Shown piece by piece: positions 22,661-34,569 of a stretch of DNA of 64,000 bases (its first letter is position 1; each line of letters begins with the position of its first letter). Below the pieces are notes generated by a model. It did no database searches. It was given only the letters and a program-made list of their open reading frames with translations, and had not been told where the DNA came from. Made by a program: the position numbers and the translations under genes. The stretch is taken from NCBI RefSeq assembly GCF_032854445.1, contig NC_088305.1, forward strand, positions 7,569,606 through 7,633,605. The letters run 5' to 3'. Source of the DNA: Liolophura sinensis (lineage: Eukaryota > Mollusca > Polyplacophora > Chitonida > Chitonidae).

Positions 22661-23595
22661 CGCTCTTTCATCTGATTTTGGCATCATTTAAAAATAAACG
22701 GTTGAATATGACACGACTTAAAACCCCAAGAATACATATATACAGATATATACATACATGTACATACATGTACATTTTGCATTTGTACCGCCGAGACATG
22801 CTAAATTGTCCTTTGTCTGTGCTTGCGTTGCCGTTAATTCATTGTCTACATGGCGTTTCAGGCTCGAGCAAATTTGTTTGTTGAGCTGTTCGGTTTCAAA
22901 TGGATCTAGCGAGCATACAACAAAACAGGTGAGTTCATTACCATATAGGAGACGCCGAGGTTGTTCCAGTTTAGCAGCGTATTGCTGGATTTACAGATGT
23001 GACGAAATTGACTAGTACTTCACCGGTTACGTGGGACCATCTGCCAAGTGTCACTCTGTCGTGTTCTGGCATATGTGGTAAGCTTTTGTGAGATGACTTG
23101 TGAATTATGATTTAGTTACGGTATTTATTTGTAGCCTAGCTGAAAAGCGATACCACGTGAGTTCATTCGTATTTATCTTACATGAGTCAAATTGTGTGAA
23201 TTAACAGAGAGCATTAAAATATGCTTTTAATCCTCGCTCTATTAGGAAGACGAATGTGTGGGAAATAAATCTAATCTGGAGTGGAACTCGGACTTGGACT
23301 GTGACCTTTGCTTATCTGATGCCAAATGATCATTACAGCGAGTGTGCCTGGAACCGTACAATTGGTCCCAATCCCTGTCTACACACGTGTTCAGGATTTA
23401 AAAGCTTGACTGTCCTAGAGTTCGCATACTAAGTTGCATCTGAAATTATGTGATTATATAAATCAACTATGGAGTTCATCCGAACATGGGCTACATACTC
23501 ATACAAAGTGAAACAAGTATAATATCCTGCTACAAAAACAAGAAGATTGTGTAAATCGTGTTGTACTGTGAGAAGTCAATCTGGAACTCACCATC
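22661..23595. other. Unannotated DNA with an element V scrap
   Basis: About 23005-23090 ('acttcaccggttacgtggg', 'ctgccaagtgtcac') matches element V in reverse. No gene is seen. Confidence 0.4.
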
Positions 23596-23599
23596 ACGT

Positions 23600-26210
23600 T
23601 CACCTGGCATGCACGCCATGGTATACAACTCGTCGTAATGATTCTGTGTGAGGGTCGCCATCTTGTATAACTAATCGTGGTGATTCTGTGTGCCGATCGC
23701 CATCTTGTATAACTAATCGTGGTGATTCTGTGTGAGGATTGTCATCTTGTATAACTAATCGTTGTGATTCTGTTTGAGGATTGTCATCTTGTATAACTAA
23801 TCGTGGTGATTCTGTGTAGTGATCGCCATCTTGTATAACTAATCATTGTGATTCTGTGTGAGGATCGTCATCTTGTATAACTAATCGTGGTGACTCTGTG
23901 TGAGGATCGTCATCTTATATAACTAATCGTTGTGATTCTGTGTGAGGATTGCCATCTTGTATAACTAATCGTGGTGATTCTGTGTAGAGATCGCCATATT
24001 GTATAACTAATCGTTGTGATTCTGTGTGAGGATCGCCATCTTGTATAACTAATCGTTGTGATTCTGTGTGCCGATCGTCATCTTGTATAACTAATCGTTG
24101 TGATTCTGTGTGAGGATCGTCATCTTGTATAACTAATCGTTGTGATTCTGTGTGAGGATTGTCATCTTGTATAACTAATCGTGGTGATTCTGTGTGAGGA
24201 TCGTCATCTTGTATAACTAATCGTTGTGATTCTGTGTGAGGATTGTCATCTTGTATAACTAATCGTTGTGATTCTGTGTGAGGATCGTCATCTTGTATAA
24301 CTAATCGTGGTGATTCTGTGTGAGGATCGTCATCTTGTATAACTAATCGTGGTGATTCTGTGTGAGGATCGTCATCTTGTATTACTAGTTGTGGTGATTC
24401 TGTGTGAGGATCGCCATCTTGTATAACTAATTGTGGTGATTCTGTGTGAGGATCGCCATCTTGTATAACTAATCGTTGTGATTCTGTGTGAGGATCGTCA
24501 TCTTGTATAACTAATCGTTGTGATTCTGTGTGAGGATGGTCATCTTGTATGACTAATCGTTGTAATTCTGTGTGAGGATCGTCATCTTGTATAACTAATC
24601 GTGGTGATTCTGTGTGAGGATCGTCATCTTGTATTACTAGTTGTGGTGATTCTGTGTGAGGATCGCCATCTTGTATAACTAATTGTGGTGATTCTGTGTG
24701 AGGATCGCCAATTTGTATAACTAATCGTGGTGATTCTGTGTGAGGATCGTCTTCTTGTATAACTAATCGTGGTGATTCTGTGTGAGGATTGTCATCTTGT
24801 ATAACTAATCGTGGTGATTCTGTGTGAGGATCGCCATCTTGTATAACTAATCGTGGTGATTCTGTGTGAGGATCGTCATCTTGTATAACTAATCGTGGTG
24901 ATTCTGTGTGAGGATCGCCATCTTGTATAACTAATCGTGGTGATTCTGTGTGAGGATTGTCATCTTGTATAACTAGTCGTGGTGATTCTGTGTGAGGATT
25001 GTCATCTTGTATAACTAATCGTTGTGATTCTGTGTGAGGGTTGTCATCTTGTATAACTAGTCGTGGTGATTCTGTGTGAGGATTGTCATCTTGTATAACT
25101 AATCGTTGTGATTCTGTGTGAGGATTGTCATCTTGTATAACTAATCGTTGTGATTCTGTGTGAGGATTGTCATCTTGTATAACTAATCGTGGTGATTCTG
25201 TGTGAGGATCGCCATCTTGTATAACTAATCGTTGTGATTCTGTGTGAGGATTGTCATCTTGTATAACTAGTCGTGGTGATTCTGTGTGAGGATTGTCATC
25301 TTGTATAACTAATCGTTGTGATTCTGTGTGAGGATCGCCATCTTGTATAACTAATCGTGGTGATTCTGTGTGAGGATCGCCATCTTGTAAAACTAATCGT
25401 TGTGATTCTGTGTGAGGATTGTCATGTTGTATAACTAATCGTTGTGATTCTGTGTGAGGATTGTCATCTTGTATAACAAATCGTGGTGATTCTGTGTGAG
25501 GATCGTCATCTTGTATAACTAATCGTGGTGATTCTGTGTGCCGATCGCCATCTTGTATAACTAATCGTGGTGATTCTGTGTGCTGATCGCCATCTTGTAT
25601 AATTAATCGTGGTGATTCTGTGTGAGGATCGCCATCTTGTATAACTAATCGTGGTGATTCTGTGTGAGGATCGCCATCTTGTATAACTAATCGTTGTGAT
25701 TCTGTGTGAGGATTGTCATCTTGTATGACTAGTCGTGGTGATTCTGTGTGAGGATCGCCATCTTGTATAACTAATCGTTGTGATTCTGTGTGAGGATTGT
25801 CATCTTGTATAACTAATCGTTGTGATTCTGTGTGAGGATTGTCATCTTGTATGACTAGTCGTGGTGATTCTGTGTGAGGATTGTCATCTTGTATAACTAA
25901 TCGTGGTGATTCTGTGTGAGGATTGTCATCTTGTATGACTAGTCGTGGTGATTCTGTGTGAGGATTGTCATCTTGTATAACTAATCGTTGTGATTCTGTG
26001 TGAGGATCGCCATCTTGTATAACTAATCGTGGTGATTCTGTGTGTCGATCGCCATCTTGTATAACTAATCGTGGTGATTCTGTGTGAAGAGTGTCATCTT
26101 GTATAACTAATCGTGGTGATTCTGTGTGCCGATCGCCATCTTGTATAACTAATCGTTGTGATTCTGTGTGAGGATTGTCATCTTGTATAACTAGTCGTGG
26201 TGACTGTGGC
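23600..26210. repeat. 42-bp minisatellite (family H), about 61 units in strict register
   Basis: The core is 'tcttgtataactaatcg' followed by gtggtgattctgtgtgagg. The core starts at 23661 and again at 26181, exactly 60 periods of 42 bp later, with checks every 420 bp in between, so no net insertion or deletion is present. Variation falls mainly at three sites: cgtgg/cgttg, gatcg/gattg and gccat/gtcat. All three plus-strand frames contain stops. Confidence 0.97.
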
Positions 26211-26214
26211 GTCG

Positions 26215-27560
26215 TGTAATGATCCTGATCTTTTCGTCATATCAGCAGACATTATAGCGAAGATTCTGTGCTGTTCGTTATATGAGAACATATAATTGAA
26301 GAGACTGTGTTGTTCGTTATGTGAGCAGATATAATTGGAAAGATTATGTTGTTCGTTATATGAGCAGACATAATTGTGCATATTCTGTGGTGTTCTTTAC
26401 ATCAGCAGACAAAATTGGAAAGACTGTGTGTTGTTCGTTCTATCAGCAGATATAACTGAGAAGACTCTGTGTTGTTCGTTATATCAGCAGACAAAACTGG
26501 AAAGAATCTATGTTTTTCGTCGTATCAGCAAACATAATTGTGAAAATTCTGTGCTGTTCTTTATATCTAGGGACATATTTGGGAAGATTCTGTGCTGTTC
26601 GTTATGTCAGCACACATAACTGTGAAGATTGTGTACTGTTCGTTATTTCAGCAGACATAATTGTGAAGATTCTGTGCTGTTCGTTATACCAGCAGACATA
26701 ATTGTGAAGATTCTGTGCTGTTCGTTATACCATCATACATAGCTGTGAAGATTCTGTGCTGTTTGTTGTATCAGCAGACATAACTGGGAAGATTCTGTTC
26801 TGTTCGTTATATCAGCAGACATAAGTGTGAAGATTCTGTGCTGTTCTTTATATCATCAGACATAATTCGAAAGACTGTGCTGTTCGTTATATCAGGGGCA
26901 TATTTGGGAAGATTCTGTGTTTTTCAATATCTAAGCAGATATAATATGGAAGACTTTTCGTGATACCAACAGACGCAATTGTAAAGATTCTAAAGTGCTC
27001 GTTATGTTAGCAGACGTAGTTGGGAAGATTTTCAAGTGCTCCTTACCAGCAGACGTTGTTGGAAAAATACTCGCTATATCAGCAGACGTAACTGGGGAAA
27101 TTCTGCGCTGTTCGTTATATTATAAACGCAATTGGCAAGATTTTATGATGCTCCACAGACGCAGTTTGGGAGATTCTGAAGTATTCAATATATCAGAAGA
27201 TGTAATTAGGAAGATTTTGGAGTGTTCGTTATATAAGCACACATAATTGGAAAGATTCTGAAGGGTTCGTTATATCAGCAGACATAATTGGGAAGATTCG
27301 GAGGTGTTCGTGATATCAACAGACGTAGTTGGGAAGATTCTGAAGTGTTCGTTATATCAACAGATATAATTGGGAAGATTCTGAGGTGTTCGTGATATCA
27401 ACAGACATAGTTGGGAAGATTCTGAAGTGTTCGTTATATCAACAGACATAATTGGGAAGATTCTGAGGTGTTTGTGATATCAGCAGACATAACTGGGAAG
27501 ATCCTAAAGTGTTCGTGATATCAGCAGACATAATTGGGAAGATCCTAAAGTGTTCGTTAT
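26215..27560. repeat. About 41-bp minisatellite (family G), second locus, abutting receptor 3
   Basis: About 33 units with core 'atatcagcagacataa', drifting from 'gaagattctgtgctgttcg' on the left to 'gggaagattctgaagtgttc' on the right. The last unit ends about 40 bp before the ATG of receptor 3. Confidence 0.93.
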
Positions 27561-27597
27561 AACGGTGAAGATTCTGGCTTCATTACCTCACCAGACA

Positions 27598-28554
27598 ATG
27601 CTGCATGGTGAAGTGTCCGATTCTGTAGCCTCAGGATTAATGGCCTTGATCGTCATAACCGCCATTAGCGCTGTGATACTTAACTCCATTGTCATTATTG
27701 GACATATATATGGCGAAGGACTAGAGTTTTCTAGAGGGTTGGGCCTACTTTTCCACACCACTGGGAGTCTGGTAACTTTGACAGTCTCTTCCTTGTCACT
27801 TCTGCACGTAAACAATGCGCCTGTTCTTCGGAACGTAAGCGGTTGTCTGATTATCAACAGTGTTCAGATCCTTGCGATTACTGCATTTTTCTCCCTACAC
27901 ACCTACTTGGACATCGTTTGGAATGTGGAGATGTTTAGACCCGGTACAACAGAACTCCATTTGGGCCGCATCAAGTTTGGCATTGTTCTCGTTGTGCTTT
28001 TACCAGTTGTTACCATGGGGACGATGATCTTTGTTTTACTTCAATCAGACCAAAGCGAGACGTCATTCATCCGAAACTCCACGAACTCTACCGAAGCTTG
28101 CGATTGGCGAATATATCCAACGTGGCTCCCGTACACTTCTGTATACGGAATCGTCATACCTGCCTACGCTACTGTCTTTTTACTCGGCGCAATTACGCAT
28201 AATTTTGTACGAAAAAAATCTATGCGTATTGAGGCTCAGATCACATCAGTGGCCGTAAACGCTCCGACCAGCGAAATATCTGCGGATCGAGTACAGAGCC
28301 TTATAAAAACCAGACGGCGCAATATTTGTATAAATGTGGTTAGCTTCTGGTTTCTGTACACCCCGTTTGTAGCGATTACACTTGTCATGTTACATTGCCC
28401 AAGGCGCTCTTGTTCTCACCCGGTTATTCTCAACTGTTTGTGGTCGGTGATGTTTAACCTGACCGTGCTGGTTGTCGCTGTGGACGTGCTGATAATAACA
28501 GTCTCGCTGAGAAATGGGATAAAGCAGTGTTTTTTCAGGCTGTGCAGTGTATAA
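27598..28554 (+). CDS. Receptor 3: intronless seven-helix GPCR, 318 aa
   Basis: I start at the ATG at 27598; an in-frame GTG upstream lies in the minisatellite. Helices fall at about 13-37, 46-70, 82-108, 126-149, 177-205, 241-266 and 279-302. Cys83 (helix 3) and Cys168 (CDWRIYPTW) form the expected pair. Helix 3 ends VWNVEMFRPG instead of DRY. KKSMRIEAQI (206-215) sits 38 residues after Cys168, the same spacing as in receptors 1, 2 and 5. Helix 7 starts NCLWS. Three N-x-S/T sites are near 160-163. It is the only plus-strand member. Its proximal upstream DNA is the family G array, so any core promoter lies within or beyond it, or there is a distant 5' exon. Confidence 0.87.
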   Translation: MLHGEVSDSVASGLMALIVITAISAVILNSIVIIGHIYGEGLEFSRGLGLLFHTTGSLVTLTVSSLSLLHVNNAPVLRNVSGCLIINSVQILAITAFFSLHTYLDIVWNVEMFRPGTTELHLGRIKFGIVLVVLLPVVTMGTMIFVLLQSDQSETSFIRNSTNSTEACDWRIYPTWLPYTSVYGIVIPAYATVFLLGAITHNFVRKKSMRIEAQITSVAVNAPTSEISADRVQSLIKTRRRNICINVVSFWFLYTPFVAITLVMLHCPRRSCSHPVILNCLWSVMFNLTVLVVAVDVLIITVSLRNGIKQCFFRLCSV

Positions 28555-29435
28555 GGTTGGTCGGTCATAGTGCCATTTAGATAGTGACCTTAGAGGCCGC
28601 GCGGAGGACGCGGTTTTAACTGAGAGACCAATAACAAATGTGATTCTGTGAACACACTTTAAAAATGCATTTTTTTTACATGTTTCCTTGAATGGTGTTT
28701 TACATTCAGTGTGATTAAATATGTAATATTCTGATACGTTTTAAAGTAGGTTTTGAAAGGATAGCTGTTTCGAATACTTGATGCAATTTGATTGAAATTT
28801 CTATGTGTGTAGAACAATAATAAAAAATGTTTTTTGCAACAATTACTCTGAAGTGCAGATGCAAAAGGGGTACAGTGAGACATTCTTAAATAACGCAGTG
28901 CTATAGTGGGTGCTTATAAATAAGGGTACCAAAAGCTATAGTCGGTGTTAAAAAAACAGGCGTATCAAATCCTCTAGTTAAAGTAAAATAAAACAACATT
29001 CACTCGTAAAATTTCCTATAAGGTGAATCAACACGTCATTTCTAATGTTGAAGATGTACAATCTATATTCTATACTAACGTATTGTTCACAAGTACTTTC
29101 CGATTTGTAGGCAATGACCCTATCAATACCAAATACATGGAATATGTGGTACAGGTTTATCAAAGACTTACGCATATTTCTCAACATTGAAAACTTGATT
29201 GTGAAATAAATCCTGCATCAGACAAAAGACTCATTGTACAAACGGTAATGTGTGAGACGTGTATATTTCCGTATCTTGTAGCCGATGTCATAAGTGTCTG
29301 CTGAAGAGGTTATCTCCCTTTGGTTAGTTGTGAAGGACTTTCAAGGGATTTGCGTATGCATCGGTCTTCTGCGTTGAAATGATGGGTGGTTTGGACAAAT
29401 ATGTTACTTTGTTCTCGGTGACAGGAAACGGAAAT
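28555..29435. other. No gene seen
   Basis: 3' flank of receptor 3. AT-rich; no supported feature. Confidence 0.35.
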
Positions 29436-29439
29436 GTAT

Positions 29440-30765
29440 GATATCAGTAAACCCTCACATCGAGCCACCCACATCATATATGGTGTCAGTAACCCTCACA
29501 TCGACCCACCCACACCATACATTGTGTCAGTAACCCTCACATCGAGCCACCCACACCATTCATGGTGTCAGTAACCCTCACATCGACCCACGCAAACCAT
29601 TCATGGTGTCGGTAACCCTCACATCGACCCACGCACACCATTAATGGTGTCGGAAATCCTCACATCGACCCACCCACACCATACATTGTGTCAGTAACCC
29701 TCACATCGAGCCACCCACACCATTCATGGTGTCAGTAACCCTCACATCGACCCACGCACACCATTCATGGTGTCGGAAATCCTCACATCGAACCACCTAC
29801 AACATACACTGTGTGAGTAACCTTCACATCGAGCCACCCACACCAGTCATGGTGTCAGTAACCTTCACATCGAGCCATCTACAACATACACTGTGTGAGT
29901 AACCTTCACATCGAGCCACCCACACCAGTCATGGTGTCAGTAATGCTCACATTCAGCCACTCACGTGTTATGTGAACAACTGCCGTCAGCTTCTAAATTT
30001 AGCTTGCTACTGTTTACATATGCTGAGTTCAGGGCCTGCTGTCTGCCTCTGCCTTAGAATGTTCCAGAATACGCTCAGTTCGGGGTCTGTTTGTTTACAA
30101 CAAGTGTTTAAGAATTTTCTTATTCTAGAAAATTCCACCAGTCTATATAAGACCTATGAAAGCAGGTCAAAGGAGGAGAAAGGAGAATTATTGAGAGTTT
30201 TGGATGCTTTCGCTGTGTGTTACTTTAGTAGGCCATTTGTGCTGAATTTTGTTGTCTTTATAGCCTCTGGCTTTGTTATATCATATCTCCACCGAGCTCT
30301 TGCTCAGTCTGAACTTGTATCTTTAATTTGTGCTCTTGTGTACACAGTGCTTATTAGTACACGGACCCTGTCTGTGGAATTTTGTGTACATTTCGTCATA
30401 CACTCAGTTATACTGTGGATTATCCCTCTTGTGAATATTGCCTCTGCGCATTTTTAAGCATTGTGGAGTATATGCGTCCGTTTGGACTTGACACCGTTGT
30501 ACATGTAAAGTACTTTAGTGTTTGTACAGATACTGCTATCCTTTCTTGTTAAACTTAAGTACTTAAGTATTTGTATAAGTCTTGTTATCTGTTCTTGTTA
30601 AACCTAATAAAATTGTTGTAAAATAAAATCTGCTGGTTTGGGTTACTTTTTGTGCGGCTAAACTGTCGTGTATTTCGAACAACCCATCTCTTTATAATAC
30701 CGACAGTTTGGGTCGTAACACACGCCATACATTGTGTCAGTAACACTCACACCGTATATTTCCGT
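29440..30765. repeat. 41-bp minisatellite (family I), split by a solo LTR
   Basis: About 13 units with core 'taaccctcacatcgaccca' run to 29965; one more unit (attgtgtcagtaacactcac) resumes at 30730 after the LTR. Confidence 0.92.
29966..30720 (+). mobile_element. Solo LTR of an LTR retrotransposon, 755 bp, with 4-bp target duplication
   Basis: The element begins TGTTA and ends TAACA, a short terminal inverted repeat typical of LTRs. It is flanked on both sides by CACG (29962-29965 and 30721-30724) and interrupts array I. It has a TATA-like tctatataag at 30142-30151 and AATAAA at 30606-30611 and again at 30622, consistent with plus-strand promoter and poly(A) signals. No internal genes remain, so it is a recombined solo LTR. 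The 4-bp duplication leans toward Gypsy-type, but this is inference. The 161-codon frame inside is considered chance. Confidence 0.85.
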
Positions 30766-30784
30766 ATCTTAACAGCAAGTAAGG

Positions 30785-31015
30785 GCCTGCGTCGCCAAGG
30801 TGATTAGCTTATCAGTGCAGCCGAATGATTCAGAAGCCTCTCATCAATATGGTCGCTGTGAGTCCAAGTCCAGCTCATACTGGCTTAGTCTCCAGCGGTA
30901 AGTGGGAAGCTTTTCCAGCAACTTGCAAATGGCCGTGAATTTCCCCGGTTTTGCTAAGTTTCCTCCCACCGAGATCCTGGTCGCTGGCATGTAAGTGAAA
31001 TATTCATGAGTATTT
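30785..31015 (+). mobile_element. SINE family 1, degraded
   Basis: Recognisable blocks: 'gtgagtccaagtccagctca', 'gtaagtgggaagctt' and 'gtaagtgaaatattcatgag'. Head and tail are eroded. Confidence 0.75.
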
Positions 31016-31392
31016 CTGTGCAAGTGCTATGGAACGCAATGCTTAAACTATCAAATACGTCAAATTTCTAAAAAGGAGAAAAATTATCCAAATATGAGAG
31101 AGAAGCCTTTAAGTAATTTATATGTATTCGGAAAGCACCAGTCTTCATGTTTAGTTTGTTTATTTACTTTATAACGGTATATGTGGTTCGAATTTGCTAT
31201 TTGCCATGTGCGTTTAGTGCTCTTTGAACATTTTTATGTAAGTACGTTCTATATGGATCTGCCCGCTAAGCAAGCATCATGCTTATTTATTCTTGTTCAG
31301 CTCTCATTCCCCAATTTTTGTTTATTTTATTTTATATACAATAGCAGTCTTCATATAAATGTGCACTCCGTATTGGTTGAAGACGAAGGCTA

Positions 31393-31705
31393 GGCTGCGG
31401 AAGCCCCCACACTGGCGACCTCTACCACACTAGCGTCGTCCACCACACTGGCGACCTCTACCACACTAGCGTCCTCCACCACACTAGCGCCCTCTACCAC
31501 ACTAGCGTCCTCCACCACACTGGCGTCCTCTAGCACACTAGCGTCCTCCACCACACTGGCGACCTCTACCAAACTAGCGTCCACTACCACACTAGCGTCC
31601 ACCACCACACTAGCGTCCTCTACCACACTAGCGTCCTCCACCACACTAGCGTCCTCCACCACACTAGCGTCCTCTAACACACTAGCGTCCTCCACCACAT
31701 CGTCC
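31393..31705. repeat. 18-bp tandem repeat
   Basis: About 17 units with core 'cactagcgtcctcca'. The minus strand is open with six-residue VVEDAS repeats, an effect of the 18-bp period; no gene is called. Confidence 0.92.
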
Positions 31706-32390
31706 TGGTGGGAAGGATGTTACTGAGTCATAGGTATCATAATCACCTTTGCCCTACTGTACGTACAAAAGTCTTCAGAAACCTGCTCTTTCGACAGCCA
31801 ATGGCCTTGCGGTCTGGGTACTTCCGCCTGGGGATTTTCAGCCAATCATTGATCATCTTTTATGAGTGTATATTTCCGTGTTTTAATAGCAAATGTATGC
31901 ATGTTCTGGTCAAATTTATTCCTTGACGCAACTTTAGACAACACCGGTAAGCAGCTCTGTGAACTGTGATGTGCTTTATCTGACACCAACAGGCAGTGAA
32001 GTCACTGTTCTATCAGACAATACCGGTGATAGCGTAAGAAGGCGAACAGCCAGTGTAGCCTACATGTGCATGGTGTTGTTTCCCCTCTAATTTCTAGTCT
32101 CAAAATGACCGTTGCCCCGATAGCCTTTAACAAGCCCATCCGCCGAGAGTTGTCACTACAGCCACTTTTCAATGCTATGTTATTTGAACTTCTGCCAGTC
32201 AGTAACAGTAAGTATAAGGTAGAGTTCAACCTGATTGAGCCGTCAATCATGCATATATATGAAAGAAAGTTTAAGGTTTTGAAGAATTAGTACGGCTCAG
32301 TAAATCAAGATACATGTAGATGATGTTGGACATGGCCAGCTTGATTAAAGAAGAAACCATAAAAATGATGTCAAAATCAAATGGAAGAGC
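31706..32390. other. No gene seen
   Basis: Unique sequence without a supported feature. Confidence 0.35.
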
Positions 32391-32392
32391 GT

Positions 32393-32868
32393 CAGAACTT
32401 ATTTGCAAATTTGGTTTTTAATATTTTTTCCAGCAAAAAGGGTATTTGAAAATATTTTTGTGTGCTGTGTGTTTGGGACCACCTTTTCGTTTTTATCGTC
32501 TTTTCATTATAATGTTCTAAATAAGGATGTGTTTCATGTCTGATATATTCGAATGTGAATTTGTTGTTTATATCCAAACATATGCATTTAATCTGAATTA
32601 TGATAATATTTATGAATATATTAAAATATAAATATGGTCCAAATCGAGGTTTAACACGTTTTTAGCTGAAAAGACAAAATTCTAGTGCAAGAATATTTGT
32701 TAAACATGTGTTAAATCACCATTTATAACATTATTACACGAAGACTATATGTTCCTAAATGCGGTCCCAAATAACCACCATACGAAAACTATTTTCAAGT
32801 GCCTTTTTCTTTTTAAATAAAAATCGAAACGAATATTGAAGACCACATTTACAACTATCTTTTCGGAC
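32393..32868. mobile_element. AT-rich inverted-repeat element, copy 2
   Basis: The left end (atttgcaaatttggttttta, then aaaagggtatttgaaaatat) is the imperfect reverse complement of the right end (aaactattttcaagtgcctt, then gaagaccacatttacaact). The centre matches copy 1 at 22300-22660 in reverse. MITE-like; no ORF. Confidence 0.75.
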
Positions 32869-33207
32869 TCTTTCATCACAATTTTATGTAGTTTTTACAT
32901 TTTCTTCACCTATAAATAAAAGTGTCTCCACTCTTTCATCTGGACTTTTTACGTTTTCTCCACCTATAAATCCACCACTGATTGTTACTAAGGTGATAGA
33001 GACACAAAGAGCGAGAGAGTCTACATGTCCCCTGTTCAGGATCCGGTGTGTCATACCAGATGCACACATCATACAAATCAGAACTCAAACTCATGAGGCA
33101 TTCGTGCCATGCTGAACTACTAACGTGACTGATATTTTCTTAGCGAGCGAAACAGTACAGACTTTAAGGAAACTGCCACAAATAAAACTGTTTTAGTCCT
33201 AATTTGA

Positions 33208-33412
33208 TTTATTTATTTATTTGATTGGTGTTTTACGCCGTACTCATGAATAATTCACTTATACGACGACGGCCAACATTATGGGGGGTGGAAACCGGGC
33301 AGAGCCCGGGGGCAGACCTTCCCACGTACGGCCGGAGAGGAAGCCAGCATGAACTGGACTTGAATTCACACCGACCAAATTGGTGAGAGGCTTCTTGGTC
33401 ACTACGCTGCGG
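33208..33412 (-). mobile_element. SINE family 1, 3' two thirds
   Basis: 'tttgattggtgttttacgcc' tail region at left, then body to 'ttggtgagaggcttcttgg'. The tRNA head is missing. Confidence 0.85.
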
Positions 33413-33499
33413 GACCGGGGAAACACTGTAGTATGTAGATATATATTGACACCAAATAACGTATTACAGACCACATATTACAACGGGTTGATCGGAGTG

Positions 33500-33635
33500 A
33501 AATAATCACTAATAGTGTGAAATATTCACTTATGGTTTAAAGTAATCCCTGGTGGTGTCAAATAATCCCAGACGGTGTCAAGAATTTGTACACTGTGTCT
33601 AATAAACATAGGTGGTGTCAAATAAACATACAACA
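33500..33635. repeat. Short degenerate repeat 'ggtggtgtcaaataa'
   Basis: Five or six imperfect units of 20-35 bp. Confidence 0.6.
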
Positions 33636-33689
33636 ATGGGACATCAACGTAATATATTGTAAATCACTCATCACACTATAAACAGTTGT

Positions 33690-33900
33690 GTGGCTTGTGT
33701 CAAAACTGACTATTGGCATCTGTCTGAAGTCTATACTATAATTTGTAACATGTGGGGTTATGGGTTCGAATCCAGCTACAGCTTGGTTTTTGCGGCGTGT
33801 AGCACTGAGATTTGTAAGGTACATGGAAAGGCCTATCGATTACTTCGGCTCTTTTACTTCGTCAGGTTTCCACCATCCAGAAACCTGATGCCTTCAGCAG
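33690..33900 (+). mobile_element. Possible tRNA-derived SINE remnant
   Basis: A perfect B-box-like 'gggttcgaatccagc' at about 33760 within sequence that does not fold as a full tRNA. Family not recognised. Confidence 0.4.
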
Positions 33901-34255
33901 GAAAATGTGGGAATACTGGCAAATCCCTCAGAGACAGGTAGTCCAAAATATGGGAGGGAACTCGAGCAATGGTTTATTTCTTCCAGTGGTAAACCAAAGG
34001 GCTGTGACGTGAATAAAAGCGTCATCGGAATGGTTTTGAGCGCAGATATATCGAGGAATCGCCCAATCAGACATCGAATCGGTTCATCACACAGGACCCT
34101 GGCTGGCATGGACGGAGAAATTAATGAACTCGATCGCGATCGTACTGGAGAAATAATATTAAAATAATTTGACCGGAGTATTAATTAGTAACAGCCTGAA
34201 TCCCAGGTAATATATCAATAAATATGTCGACAACAGATACTAATAAATCATCCTC

Positions 34256-34322
34256 GGAATGACCACCCAGAATGACCGCCCAGAATGACCGCCCAGAATG
34301 ACCGCCCAGAATGACCGCCCAT
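34256..34322. repeat. 13-bp tandem repeat downstream of the shortened receptor
   Basis: Five units of 'gaatgaccgccca', nearly identical. Confidence 0.93.
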
Positions 34323-34569
34323 GGATACGGATAGCAACGGTATACAAATAGGATGCCTACATTCTACAACTTTGACGTTTGTATTCCTGAAAAATATTAC
34401 CACACTCCTAGAAAAGTAAGAACCCTAACTTGATTTTACCATCTTTCTTTTAAGTTTCTTTGCAACACTTTGACATTTTATATCTAATCTTGTTGCTGAC
34501 TGTGCTCAGTGGAAAGCGTTTGCACACAATATCGTGACGCGTATGCAAGATCAACAAAAGTGCGTTATT

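Noticed and set aside
23600-26210. CRISPR-like regular repeats
   Set aside because: Units are contiguous without unique spacers, and the genome is eukaryotic; it is a minisatellite.
29972-30457. 161-codon plus-strand ORF
   Set aside because: It lies wholly inside the solo LTR and resembles no protein.
31390-31698. Minus-strand ORF of VVEDAS repeats
   Set aside because: Produced by the 18-bp period; no flanking coding sequence.
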